From Tipula vernalis (taxonomy: Eukaryota; Arthropoda; Insecta; Diptera; Tipulidae), in contig OY282558.1 in NCBI GenBank assembly GCA_958295665.1, forward strand, positions 335,703,106 through 335,767,105: 64,000 nucleotides of DNA, given 5' to 3'. Below the pieces are notes generated by a model that saw nothing but the letters and a program-made list of their open reading frames with translations, was not told where the DNA came from and ran no database searches. Positions 22,111-35,000 of the stretch are shown here, in pieces (positions within the stretch are counted from its first letter, which is position 1; every line of letters begins with the position of its first letter). Both the position numbers and the translations under genes were made by a program.

Positions 22111-23546
22111 TCATCATATAACTCATTCATTTTAAATATTATTTAAACTTATTTTGTGTTAAATAAATAAATCATAAAAATGTGAGCACGTTGATGTTTT
22201 TCCATTTAAATCTGTTCATGAATTAATTTATTTCGACCAATAAAATTCTTATTTATAATAAAAATAATCGGAGGTACGGTTAGAAATCACAAAATCGGAA
22301 AATAAAGCAAATATTAAACGGTTGGATTTAGCTGATGAAAACCCTAATAAAATATTTAGTTTAATTACGGAGATAGCGTATTTTGATACAATGGCATCAA
22401 GGCGGAATTGTAAATCATACTCAACCGATGATAACGTAAAATGTGGATATACTAGTATATATAGTATGTATGTAGTGTTATTTAAAGTTTAATTTCATAT
22501 GGATTTAGCTTAAATCGAAATGTTGGTGTTTCAATTTTTATGGAGATAGCGCAAAATAAGACGTAGCATTTAACTCGTAAAACAATTTAGTGAAAGTTAG
22601 CGCTAAATAGAATTTAGGATCAATTTAATTATAAAAATCAAAATACTAGTGGGCTGAAATGAAAGAGGTTATTCGCAATCTACTTTAAGTGTAAACTACT
22701 ATGTAATTAATGAAGGGTTGTGGTACCACTCAAAATGGTTAAAGCAACATAGATAATGTGTACCCAATATTTCCATAAAATAATTACTTTAGATATAGAG
22801 TAGACAAATTATGTTATATTTTATTTTAAATACTAATTTAATATATCTTTCTTTTTCCTTTCTAGGTAAGTTATTCTTGATGTTATCATATTCTCAATAA
22901 AACAGATAATCGTAAGTAAAAAATAAAATAAAATACGAAAATACAAAATTTGATTATTATTCCCAGTGCTTTAATTAGATATTATCATTGAATTTGATTA
23001 TATAACGACAACAAACTGTCGACTTAACTCTAATAGCTTTTAAAATTGTTTCTTAGCATTATCAGCACAAAGAATTTATGTTGTACATTTGTCTGACTTT
23101 ACAATGTTGTATAACTTTAAAAAGCAAGATATGGATTTTATGTTTGTTTTTCTACAGCCAAGTCAAAGTTCACGAATTTATTAGGGGTACAGGCCTAAAT
23201 TTGAGAAATTTTACTGGAAAACGTTTATTTTCATTTAAACTTTAAACGATTTTCCAAATTGTGAACATTTTATTGGAAGTTAAACGAAAAATTAAATTTT
23301 GATAGTAAACAATTTCTGAATATGAAGTAATGCCACCACTGTATTTATACAACGAGTATATTCGATGCTAAATCACGCTTAAGTTAATCATAAAGTTAAT
23401 CAGATATCGCATCTCGCGTGCCAGAAATGTTAAGGAAGATAATGTTTACTGAAAGTACATGATCTAAGAGACGGCAGGTTTCATGAGTGTCTCATTAGCG
23501 CTTGAAATATTGACAGCTATCTAGCAACCGCGGTAAGAAAATTGAT
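22111..23546. other. No gene seen
   Basis: AT-rich, with no open frames of note and no clear repeat structure. Confidence 0.35.
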
Positions 23547-23700
23547 CGTTTTACGCTTGAACACCGCAGGGAAATAGAGAAATATTTTAAAAGTGAGTGA
23601 AATGTTTGGTCGATACGAAATCCCTTCACCGGCTAGTTTAAGGAAATTGCTGAAGAAAGTTAATTTTTTGTGGAGAATTGCTAAGGACGTCTGTCTATCA
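23547..23700 (+). pseudogene. Possible Tc1/mariner-related amino-terminal scrap
   Basis: RFTLEHRREIEKYFKSE followed by NPFTG and FKEIAEES resembles the helix-turn-helix start of insect mariner-like proteins (the DUF4817 type). Stops follow closely. It is a short match and could be chance. Confidence 0.3.
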
Positions 23701-24239
23701 GTCTGTGAAATACAGCTACCGACACAGTAAAATTGGGTTGGCATTATAGACTAATGCAGGGTCTGTCGCGGCAGCCTTTTGAATGAAATTATTTTCCAAA
23801 AATAATCGGAAGGTATACTCTCATCGCTAAAGCAACAATCATTGTAAATTATTGAACGATGCAGTTTAAATAGCAATTCGAGAAAGAAACCAACAGCCAA
23901 TAATATTGATTTTTTTCGACAATTGTCGAATACAAACTCTCACAATTAGCATCCAGTAATTGCTCCAAAGTGCGAAAACCATAGTAGAAGTTCATGAAAA
24001 GCTAAGGGAAACCAGCATGCGATGAACTTATCTTTATCCATTGTTAGTAACTATGTGATGGAATCTGCTAAGCTACAGGAAAAGATACCTTGCGTATTCT
24101 CAGTTTTAAATTTCTTCCCGAAAATATGTACTTCAATAATTCCAGTAATTATCTATGAAAGAGGTGGTGTTATTTAATTTTTAGCAAATACTAAACTTCT
24201 AACCTCGAGTAATCTTTCTTCATTAGCCCAATGTTACGA

Positions 24240-25250
24240 GTTCTTTAAACGTTTACAACCGTGTTCTGCCGTGTCTAACTGGTCCGGAATGAATCGGCAT
24301 CCTCATTGTACACTATACTTGGATACCGCAATGTAGTCCTTCCCCGTAATATTATGGTTTTGATCTAATTGAACTGAACCAGCGTTATCAATGAAACAAC
24401 TGTAAAGTGCAAGTATCGGTCCTACTCGATACTCTGTTAAATCTTCAATCAATTGTTGAGTCGCTTCTTCTCCGTACCAGCACAATACGGAATGATATAT
24501 GTATATATCGCTGCACAATAAAATATCACAGAAAACTTGATTTCTGCTTATCTAACATTAACTGTGCATTGTTCAATACTCTCATTATTTTCAGCAATGG
24601 CTGTTAATTCACTCACGGTGTCAATATCAAAAGTCGTATGAACTTTTCAACAAAATGAATCATTCAACACATTGACAATTTCATCAACCGAAAACCTTGG
24701 AACAACAATTACAACTTTGGCCAATTTTGGTTCTGGTAGTTCTCGATGAACGTTATCGACGTTTCTTTTATGTTAAGGACCGTCTCAAAGCACAATTTGC
24801 TCAATCGACCGACATACATTTTTTTTAAATACAAACAAAAAAAATCGGTAAAATTTGATTAGTGGCGACCTCGTTCCAACTTAAGACTTGACTTCTTTGT
24901 TAAATAGTTTGGGCATCCACAAAGGTCATTCCTCACTACACTCTCTCTCTGCATTTTTTAACAAATCTTCCACTTTATTGTATGCGACAATAAATCGTCT
25001 GAGGTAAGTTCAGATCCAACATTCAGATCCAACTGAATTGTCCGCCCCCTTCCGCATTCCGTCCACCAACTCGGCCAGTACCAAATGATTTTAATTTACT
25101 AATTGGTTCTAACCGACAACTAAACCTCAACTGCACACCACTCCAATCTGGGTACTTTAACCAACAAGCTTGCATTTCACTGTTCGTCAATACATACTCG
25201 AACGCAACTAGCAACACAATACCTTCATTAAAAAAATTCTCCATTATTGT
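24240..25250 (-). pseudogene. Unidentified coding relic
   Basis: Minus-strand blocks look codon-like but are interrupted: KSFGTGRVGGRNAEGGG near 25060, RELPEPKLAKVVIVVPRFSV near 24730, TFDIDTVSELTAIAENNES near 24610 and EATQQLIEDLTEYRVGPILA near 24440. The last block has the feel of the region between reverse transcriptase and RNase H of a retroelement, but I cannot confirm it. It lies downstream of, and on the same strand as, the gypsy relic at 26400-28120 and may belong to it. Confidence 0.3.
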
Positions 25251-26336
25251 TGTCTGGATAACATAATGTTTCTTTTTCCAATTATTCCCTTGATATCATA
25301 TTTCCTTTAAAACAACCTTGCTTAAATGCTAAATGGGGATACTGAACCCTGCCGATCAACATTCTCGCACTCCGGCTAGCTGACAAAAAACGGCATGTTG
25401 ATAACATCAAATCTGAAATTCAGTAACATCAAATTCCACAAAACACTTGTGAGACGACATTGCTTAAGGGATGACTTATTAGATAATCACTCAAGGGCTT
25501 GTTAAAAAGAAGGCTTATTTTAGATTTTTTCCCGCTATATAAAGCGAACCAGGACCAAGCGAATTTGGACACTTTAAGCGAGGAGATCTATGTGGTGGGC
25601 AACATAACATTTTTTTAAACAGCATCTATAGGGCAATATAAAACATTTCTTCATTATCTACATTAATTTTTTTAGGGCGGTTCACAAGATTAATGTAAAA
25701 TATTGAATTTTCGGAAAATAACACCAGTTTGAAAAAAAGGTGAAAAAATCGAACTTAATTTGACTGTAAACTGTAGAAAATCGGGTGCTCTAGATTATCA
25801 GTCTGAGAAGCTAAAATCAAAATTTCCAGTCAATCGAGTGGAAATTGCTTGAGTTGTACGCTACCAATTTGAAAAACATGTTTGCGAATGGGATGTTCAT
25901 ACATCATTTAAGCGAATGAAAAAAAAAATGCAAATTTGTTTTCCCCTGAGTGATATAACCCCCTAAAATACCATGAATCAGCTAAATATTTTTCTCAATG
26001 CTACTAAACTGTTCAGGTTGAAATGATCTATGTGAATGATTAGAAATGTAGTCCAATAGTATCACATATTTGCTCAAATCCGCCACAACAACAATTTCCG
26101 TGGCTACTAAATAATTAAATATGCTAGAGGTACCCTCTAAGCACATTTGGTAGTTTGCCTTTGCGCAATACAACGACCTTGCTCAATAAATACGCGGAAA
26201 TCTTCGCTTCTATGGTGTGTTTTATGTTATCAGTACTATCGCTATTTTTATTAAATGGTTTATAAAAATTTGCCTTTAAACTCTCCGTTGTATTATTCAA
26301 TGTCCGACCAGTCGACCGGATTGTCATTAAACTTAT
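25251..26336. other. No firm feature
   Basis: A TATATAAAG core near 25536 looks like a TATA box on the plus strand, but no transcript partner is visible. Minus-strand frames at 25982-26411 may be the end of the gypsy relic's integrase. Confidence 0.25.
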
Positions 26337-26341
26337 GAAGT

Positions 26342-26406
26342 CCGGTTGTTTCCACTTTAATGCGGTTTTTAATCCGGTTATAAAGGCCGGTTGTTTCCAC
26401 TTTAAT
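26342..26406. repeat. Direct repeat, 20 bp
   Basis: CCGGTTGTTTCCACTTTAAT occurs at 26342-26361 and again at 26387-26406. Confidence 0.85.
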
Positions 26407-27032
26407 AACATATTACAATTAATCGCAGTTCTTCCTGACCCTCGTCGGACATTTCATCAAAAAATCATTGCAATGGTTCAATATGTTGCTCTCGAAGGGC
26501 ATATAATAGCACTTATTACAGTTTCTTTGGGCTTGGTGTTTCATTTTGTTCATTGTCTTCACTATTTCAAAATCCTCGCACTGGAAATCTGGTTCGACAA
26601 AATCAATATGGTAAGCGTCGAATGGGACACTTCCGTTATGAATTGGTGTCAAGTAACATTCTTTTAGGCCAGACTTCTTGTTTGCTAGAATGCAAGGTAA
26701 ACAATTTCGAATGTATTCTTCTACTTTATCGCTCAGTTTTTCAATTTGAAACTCTTGTTTGACAAAATCTTAAACCTTTTTAGATGCAAAGTGGCTACTA
26801 TCTGCATCTCTTCTGGCACAACCATCAATCATGCACCATCCTTCATCTTAAACAAGATGTAGGCGATCATTTAGAATTGCTAATATTGTTTTAATGTGCT
26901 CATATTCCCTTTGCGTCACGATTTTATGCCAGAAAATATGCTCTGGATTTTTTTACAATTTTTGTATTTATAAAACCAGCGGATGAGCATAGTTCATTTT
27001 TTAAGTTGTTGAATGCTGCATGCTGATCTGGT

Positions 27033-27105
27033 CTAAACCTAAATGGAACATTCTTCTTAAGTAAAACGCTAAACCTAAATGGAATATTCTTCTTAAGTAA
27101 AACGC
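27033..27105. repeat. Tandem duplication, 36 bp x 2
   Basis: CTAAACCTAAATGGAACATT recurs 36 bp later with one change. In the gypsy relic it duplicates 12 residues (VLLKKNVPFRF type). Confidence 0.9.
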
Positions 27106-27745
27106 TCAACGCTTTAACCAAAAAACCTTGTGCGTTCTTTGTCATGTTACTATTTAATTAAACCAAGGAAGCTTTGCAACTTGCTTGCATTTCTCGGGAT
27201 CGGAAAATTTTTGACGGCTTGAATTCTCGCATCTGTTGGTTTGATCGTATCGTTGGGAACTATTTGTCCAAGGTATTCTACGGTTGTCTTAGTAAATTGG
27301 CATTTACTGATCGTTCATTCTGTGTATTCGACTATTATCCATCTTGTGACCAATTTGTCACTTGTTCATCTACAAATTTTTTTTTTCAAATGGTGCGACA
27401 GGTGTTTCATCTCTCAATATTATTTTGGCTACAATTTCAGTACTAATGTTCTCTTTCGAATTATAAAATTCTTTTAAATGGTGTCTGAATTCATAGTATT
27501 GTGTATTCACAACCAATTTGAAATCATCTGTGTCAATTTTAGTTTAGTTGTCTACACGTCTTATCATTGCGACAACTGTCAAGTATCAATTTTACGTCAA
27601 TAGCTGTGTGCTTTAAATCAATTTATGTAAATCTGACCAACCAGCTATCTCGGCATTCACCTCAACCATTTTCAACACTGATTCCTTCTTTCCTATCAAA
27701 TTTAAGTATCGATCCTTCAAAATCCTTAAAACAAAACACTACTGT

Positions 27746-27820
27746 GACTTCTGAAGGTATATTGTTGAACTTGACTTCTGAAGGTATATTGTTGAACTTG
27801 ACTTCTGAAGGTATATTGTT
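27746..27820. repeat. Tandem repeat, 27 bp x 2.8
   Basis: GACTTCTGAAGGTATATTGT starts at 27746, 27773 and 27800 without changes. It lies in the gag region of the gypsy relic and encodes a repeated NNIPSEVKF peptide. Confidence 0.95.
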
Positions 27821-28329
27821 ACATTGGTCGTATAAACCTTCGATTGAATTCCTCAAATTTCTTCCTGCATCGTTACGTCTTTCATCTATCGAGTATTCAC
27901 TACGCTTTTCGTCTTATTCGACATCGTCTTTATTCTTGAATTTATCCGTATTACTCGTCTTCATAATTTCATGGTACTCTCTTAACTTGCGTCTTTCTGT
28001 CCCATCCTTTTCACTTTCGCTCATCATTCCGTCAGAGAGTCGCGTACGCAGTGTGGCTTTTTCCTTCCGCAATGCATCTTTCAAACCATCAACGCTCAAA
28101 TGGGACGTACTCATCAAAATTTTCTCAATTATTCGTCTTTTTTTTAAGAAATTCGCTTAATGCTGTGTTCCTCAGAAGACTTTTCAAACTAAACTTTTAA
28201 AATTTTGAAGCTTTCGCTATTTCCTCCTAGATGCTTGGTGAAAGACAGTTTATGAGCTTACTTTTCGACGACTTTTCAATTTATATGATATACAGTTTAA
28301 AATACGTAGTCAGTAAAGGCCGGTACACA

Positions 28330-28650
28330 TTGAGAACGATATTCCCTTTTTTACCAAATTATGTAAAAAAATTATTAAAATATGTAGTTAAAACGGTATG
28401 ATTTTAATGAACGATAGTTAAAAATATCGTACATTTACTAAAAATAAAATTTAAAATGTTACCAGTTTTAATACAACATTTTAATTTATCGTCGTAAATT
28501 AAAACGATAAAATGAAATTTTGTATTAAAACTGTTAAAATTTTAAATTTTATTTTTAGTAAATGCAGGATATTTTAACTATTGTTAATTAAAATCATACA
28601 GTTTTAAAAAATTTAATAATTTTCTTACATAATTCGGTTTACAAGCAATC
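28330..28650. mobile_element. Foldback/MITE, arms about 150 bp
   Basis: The two halves are imperfect inverted copies around about 28490. ATTTACTAAAAATAAAATTT near 28434 is mirrored near 28545-28564. AAATTATGTAA...AATTATTAAA near the left end is mirrored by TTTAATAATTTTCTTACATA near the right. Non-coding. Confidence 0.75.
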
Positions 28651-31600
28651 GGTTTCTCATCGGTCAGCTCAATATGCATTTTTATGTTTGGACTTGGTGT
28701 TCTCTTCTTTGGATTTTAGTTTACTTACTACCAATAATCGAATTCTATCCGCCACTACTTAATAATTTGTTATATAATAGCAAACCTCACTTTCAGCCCC
28801 AAAATCAAAACAACTTTACTTCATATATAAACACAATAAATTATAAGAAGCGTCCTAGTTTTATCTTTTATCTTCACTAAATTAAAACTCTATCCAACAA
28901 CACTTATTTTTAAATTTCACGCAAACGTCCTTGGTACACAATACGGTACTTTATATTTCTCGACTCACGAATTCGGTGTTATTCAACGCAACTTTATATC
29001 ACCACAAATCTTGGTATATGGAAAATCCGTCACGGATATAAAAATTCGCCAACTATATTAATTTCACGATAAAGTTTTATACACGTTAATCACCACAAAC
29101 TTAAATGTTTATTCGGTCGGTTTTCCCTGTTTGGAACGCAACGTCTTAAACGCACCAAAACTACACATTTGCTTCACGAAAACTCAATAGGTTAAGGAAT
29201 TGACTTAATATATATTGCTCAAAACTAGCCGCTGATCGATCCCAGTTAAACCGAGTACAAACATTACACTTGTACGACACAATATAGTAGTCTGTTCTTC
29301 AATGTTCATCAAATATTTAATATAATTGTCTCTTTAACTTTCACATTTTAAATAAACAAAACTATTTGTAGTTCAAAAATTTTCCTCGTCGTTTGTTTTG
29401 ATTTTCTACAAACATTTTTTGTGCAAAATGGTTAACATTTTAACATCATTCTTCGTCGGTTTTGGTTTAATAATCCCGTATCAGTCCCCATGTAATGTGG
29501 GATTGGGCTTTTTTCAAAATAAAAACTTCGACCTTTTTAAAGTTTAGTTCATATTTCAATAAAATTCAATTTAGGTTTTAAAACATTTGACCGTTCATGA
29601 CGACGACACCACATCCACTAACTTTTTATTCCATTACATATCGTTCGCTCCCTCTTCATATCATCGCCGTATGTTACTGGGTTTTGCCTCGTTTGTTTTT
29701 GAAGGAGTTGGATTCTCGTATCCCACAAATACAACGATTTTTTTCTTAGTTTTTTGGGGTTTCTGCTGTAAATTTTGAATTTATTTTCTTTGTGATATTT
29801 TCGGTGCTTAAATTAAATTAAATTTGCGTTTTTAAGATATTCATATGGTGAATCTGTGTACACAGTCACCTATCTATATAACCATAAATAATAATTTATA
29901 TTTCGAATTTTTGTCTGACAACACAAACTCAACGAAACTCAAACTAAAAACCGGACCATTACAAAGCGATTTAAAAAAAATGTGATATTTAAAATCAATT
30001 TATCATTTTTTCTCAATTATGATTGTTTAGACAGGTTTGACGTACAGTGTTATAAAATGAAGTTAGGTTGGGATAAAATATTATGGTATTTTATATCATT
30101 TTTGCCCAATTGAACACGTCCATTATGTAGATACATTTAATCGTAAATCAATACTATTTTGGGGTTAAAATATTACAATAGAGATGGCGTTACGCTTATT
30201 TCAATGTAAATATTATAAGATAGATGATGTTAAACATAAAATACAAAAAATGTATTGCTTTCATCCCAAATGAGTTAGGTATTTTATTTGGTTAACGACT
30301 CGTCAAAGCAACAGCAAAAATTAACCAAATTTTGGTCTAATTTTTTTTCATGTATTTTCTTGTCAATTCAACTCTTGTGGCAGGTATTAAAACTAAAAAT
30401 TTGGTTAAGATTTCTTTAACCACTAATTTTTTTTGGGTTAGCTAAACCATTTTTTGGTCTATCTAGTACGATTGTTGTTGTAATTTTTTTATTTTTGGTG
30501 AAAGCAATACAACTAAATTTAACTTCAAAATATGTGGTTCACCTTTTTTACAGATTTTACAGCGTTTAATTAATTAATTCAAAATCTTTTAACAGAATAT
30601 TTTTGACTTTTTTATTTCATTATTCATACAGAGTTTAGCTACAGCTATAGCTACAGTTTATCTCGTTTTTATACACAATTTAGCAGTTCTTTTTAAGAAA
30701 GAATAAATATAAATTAGAAATATTACAATTTTTTCTAATTGAAAGATCCAAAAGTATTGATCATATATCGTTGTTATTATATAACATTATTTTTTAGAAC
30801 TTCATTCTGGTTCATGTTCGGTGCATTCTTTCAACTGTTTTTACAAAAAGTGCCATTAGTTTTGCAGTGCCCAATTAATGTTGCAGAAAGCCAGAAATAC
30901 AAATAATACAAATTATAAATGAGAAGAAAATATGAAACTTAATATTTCGTACCTCACCAAAATCTTATAAGATGAAATATAACTTGTTTGACTAAGTTTT
31001 TTGAATGACGTGGAAATAATAAGTTATATGATTAAACGGTTCTCAAACAAATATGTTAATATCTTGAGCTAGGATGAAACAACGAAATAAAGAAAATCCA
31101 TGATGATTTGTATCTTATTAAAAATACGAAAAAGTTTTTGCCATTCCTTATGTAGTCGCAAAACAATGTTATGGAAAATAAAAACAAACAAGAAAAATGA
31201 ACTTTTCCAAAGATTTATACACTTATCTCTGAACAAAGATTAAAAAGCAGAATTATTGGTTAATTCGTTATTAATGTATTTTCTCTAAAAAGTTGCTTTC
31301 AATTTTCTGCGTTTTTTGTTTTATTTGTTTCCTGTTTTTGTAACAAAATCTCCTAAGTGCTTGGGGTAATGGTTTTCATATATTCCTCTTCTTTATTTCC
31401 TTTCTCCATAGTTTTTTTTATTAATGCTGTTGCTGTTTTGTGAAAAATATATTTTGTCCGATTTAGAATATAGAATAAGGGTTTACTCATGCAGAAATTC
31501 AGATTGAGCTTAAAATAATCCAATTTATTATGCACACGTTGTAGGATTATAAATTTACGGCAAGTTGTTAGTAATAAATATTTTAATTTAATCCTCACGT

Positions 31601-34070
31601 CATGTAGGTATAATTATGTTAATAAACTTGTTTAATTTCTAATATTTTAATGGACTGTATTTTTTTTTTTAATTCATTCAATTTTTATTAAAACATACGT
31701 AATTAAGTAAAATATGCAATTACTTAAATTGCTATAAAGTTTATTGTACAGATATCTACATAATTTATTGTAATAACATATCAAACATGTTTCTTGGTTA
31801 AAAGGACAATAAAACTAGCAAGGAAGTTCAATATATTTGTATTTACTTATTCGGCTGTTAACATATTCTGATTGAAACGTATCTAAACAAACATCACTCA
31901 AAAATAGAAACATTCAAATTCGCAGCAAAAGAAAACACTTCACTCTAGTGACAATAATCACTCTTTTAATTGGTGAATGGTATAATGTGTTTCCATTGAT
32001 ACAATTAAAATTAAATAGACACTAGCTAATAGCTCACTTCATATAGCAAATGACAACATCAACAATAATGGTTTGTTGACGCGTCAACAATAATAGTTGA
32101 CACTTTGACAATTATAGTTAACGTGCCGCCGCAAATCTCTGTTTCTAACTGGCCGATTAACACGGGTTTTTAACTTCATCGTCATTTCTATGACGACATC
32201 ACGTCGAAAACAATAATTTGCATTATAACTGTTGACGTGAACTGACACGACACAACAAGTCAATGCCCATATTTAACCGATACAATAACCCCAACAAAGG
32301 GTAATTATTTAGGTGCACAAATTCCCAACCAAAAAATGTTTACAAGAAAAAGGGACATGCAACAATTTTTTTTACCCATGTAGCTCAGTTTTTCTAGTCA
32401 ATCAAGAGCCCCTTGAAGTGAATTTTTTAAATTTAAGTATTTTAGTGCGTGCTATAAACGCAGAAATAATAATATTTTGTTGACCATATAAATAAATGGA
32501 CAAGACTCGCTTGCTTACACGCATGCTTTGAATTATATGATAGTTTTGTATAATAATCTACCGTATAAATCGAGGGATGGATATATATGAATATTTACTA
32601 AGACTGGATACAATTGTATGCGAAGGACGTTTTAGCTGTTCTTTGGGAAATCTAGAAACGCATAATTTAAAAATCCGTAAGCTGCCTGTGTTTGAGAAAC
32701 AGAAAATGGTAAAATTCCCCCTTAAAGCCCGGTTTAGCGTTCCCCTCTTTGGCCCCTTCCAGCATCTTGCAACATCTCTTCCAAGCTATAATCAAGTGCC
32801 TTGTAGAACATAATGGCAATACTAGAGAGCAAACTGAGCAGGCGCTAATAAATTTTTTTTATATTTTGATTGGTTGATACTGTACTTTGGTCCTTTCTAG
32901 TATTCAATAGTAACTATATTAACCGCTATGAGTGAGTTATTCTTTCCAGTGTCGCCAAACAAAAGAGCTATCGAAAATTACAGTTTATTAAGGGTTTTTA
33001 AAAATGATCCTTGTCCTTGTGGCAAATTTAAAATAATTCGATAGATAAAAGAACTTCTTGCTCTTTTGTTAGTTAGGTTCAAAACAACTTTCTTGGCGCA
33101 ACTAAGACACATCGATGCCTCCGCTAGATAGCAATAATCATCTGTATTCAACCGCCCTCCCTGTTCCGAATATCCCCCAATTGTCCTCAAAAAATGTCAT
33201 ACTTCCTTTACAAAACTATTCATCAGGCAGCACCATCTCCTCGCATTACTAGTTACGTAACCCCTAATGTTATTCATCGTAAACTATTCTTAACAACCGC
33301 GCACAAATGGCACTTTCTATTTCCTTGAAGCAGACTGCTATTATTAATTGCGGTATCGCTAATAGAGCAGATTTCAACAAGAATAAATTTCAGTAATGTT
33401 TTATTTTGCATAAACGTAACAAAATCACAACTATTACTCCCTTAAACAAAGCCTCTTAATGCTGCATCAGTTCATACGTATATTGCGCATGAATTGTCTA
33501 GTGGACTCACATGGAACGAGCAAATTTATCCGCTAATTGCCTTGGTTTTATTAGGCGTTGTAAATTCTATTTTAATTCTACTGGATGTTTTCAATTTACT
33601 CAATTAAAGATTTAAGATTTTAAAATACTTTCTGTGCAGATATGGGCGGAAACATCTAAGTTTCAAACGCCCGACATTTACTCCTCTCTGAATATAAATG
33701 TTATGCCTGGCTTCAATAAATCATGTAATGGTCGCACCAATTAAATGAAATCAACAATTAACTTTCCCAAATATTTTTGAACGCCTTTCAAACATTGTGG
33801 TTGTTGGTTTTCCATAATTGCTTTTATATGTATTTGAATAATTTGGTTTTCTATTATCCCCCCTTATCGTATAACCCCAAATATCGAATACTTTTGCTTG
33901 TACAATTGTATATTATATATTCAACATGCGTGTAATGATAGTTATTACTCATAAGTAAGGGCATGGTTCTATTAATCGTTTAATCAAAAATTTATAAATA
34001 TTTCGATTAATCGAACAATTTTATACTAAACCGATTAATCGTTTTTTTAAACAACAAGTATAACGGAAAT
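28651..34070. other. Long gene-poor AT-rich stretch
   Basis: No gene or clear mobile element is supported over 5.4 kb. Small marks only: TGTATTGCTTTCA near 30250 is inverted near 30500 (a weak foldback hint), a perfect 18-bp palindrome lies at 32073, and TCGTCATTTCTATGACGA makes a small hairpin near 32180. Open frames here lack codon character. Confidence 0.4.
32073..32090. repeat. Perfect 18-bp palindrome
   Basis: TTGTTGACGCGTCAACAA reads the same on both strands. TTGACGTG-type half sites follow nearby, and no function is evident. Confidence 0.8.
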
Positions 34071-34074
34071 GCGG

Positions 34075-34645
34075 CGGAAATGGGATTCTAAAATGATTTT
34101 TCGATGAAATTCTAGAGCATGGCCGGTTAGGATGGGATTTAGCCGTTTCTTAACCAATTTTAGTGAAACTTGACATGTGCGATGGGAATGTAGTTCTTAA
34201 ATGATTTTTGGATAAAGCTCTGGAATTTGGCCAGGAGGTAGGAAGAAGCCTGGCTGTTTCTTAACCGGTAAGATGAAATTCGTCATTTACGATTGAAATG
34301 TGATTTTGAAATGATATTTTTAATTCCGAGGCATTAACACTACTATCAGTACTTACACTTCTGCTGAGAATTCCATTACTATTGCACCTGTAGAACTTCA
34401 GCATAATCGATTGAAAAATAGCTAAGTTCAATTCTAATTGGCCATATTTAAGAATTTCATCTAAAAATAGTTTTGAGATCCCATAATCAACGTACCTGTC
34501 AAATTTAATCATAATCAGTTAAGAAATAGCTAAGATCCATCTTACTGGCATTATTTCAGAACTTCACCTAAAAGTCTTTTTAGAATCCCATTACTATTGT
34601 ATGGGTTAAGATATAGCCAAGTTCTATCGAATGTACAATGTGAAC
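34075..34645. mobile_element. Foldback element with tandem-repeat arms
   Basis: The left arm holds at least two direct copies of a unit of about 105 bp, starting near 34081 and 34183. Landmarks are GGGATTCTAAAATGATTTTT, a TGGCC block and TTTCTTAACC. After about 34330 the same unit appears inverted, at least twice (GGTTAAG/AATAGCTAAG and AGAATCCCATTA landmarks). Arms made of tandem repeats are the hallmark of foldback transposons. No coding capacity. Confidence 0.7.
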
Positions 34646-34789
34646 ACTTAGATAGGGTGTGTCGTAACTATCCGAATGAGCTATAGCCATTTTATGATAA
34701 CGAATTAAATACGATAATTTTTCTACTCCTGCAAAGATTTTTTATTTTTTTATTTAACATTTATCCAATTTATTCAGAATAAGACAAAA

Positions 34790-34981
34790 CTGCACTCGCG
34801 ATTTATTCTCGCACTGCGATTTAACCGGTATTTGAAAGAGCATGTTTATGTGAATAAGCCAGCCACCATACCTGAACTCATAAATAGTATTCGGGAAAAA
34901 GTTCGAGCGACAACTCCTGAAATCTTGGTATGCGAACCTGAAAATAGGCACCACTTACGAGATGTTATTTTTCAAGTTTAA
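34790..34981 (+). pseudogene. Carboxy-terminal scrap of a Tc1/mariner-type transposase
   Basis: An open run of 63 codons ending at TAA contains YLKEHVYVNKPATIPELIN and a late RHHLRDVIFQV end. This matches the usual last 60 residues of insect mariner-like proteins (kVYvnkPaTi-eL ... GgHl-diiF). The catalytic part upstream is absent. Confidence 0.6.
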
Positions 34982-35000
34982 ATTAAAAACTAACTCGGCT

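Larger units (their letters stand above)
26400..28120 (-). pseudogene. Decayed Ty3/gypsy retrotransposon (gag, RT, RNase H, integrase pieces)
   Basis: Pieces appear in the correct order on the minus strand. A gag-like amino end lies at 28117-27914 (STSHLSVDGLKDALRKEK). The carboxy end of reverse transcriptase lies near 27300-27165 (TIKPTDARIQAVKNFPIPRN then LQSFLGL). The RNase H tether lies at 27145-26924 (RPDQHAAFNNLKNELCSS). The integrase zinc-binding and linker region is at 26860-26650 (LMVVPEEMQIV, ANKKSGL), and the start of the integrase core is at 26652-26560 (PIHNGSVPFDAYHIDFVEP). The catalytic half of the reverse transcriptase, including its YxDD, is missing, so gag and RT are joined by a deletion. 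Stops and shifts are frequent. A CCACATTACA/TGGGGACTGA junction near 29485 (minus strand) might be its LTR edge and primer site, but I found no LTR partner. Confidence 0.7.

Noticed and set aside
25530..25545. TATATAAAG core promoter
   Set aside because: No open frame or transcript structure follows; in AT-rich DNA such a match is expected by chance.
33016..33190. Minus-strand frame with several cysteines (70 residues)
   Set aside because: The spacing fits no zinc-binding family I know, and the codon character is poor.
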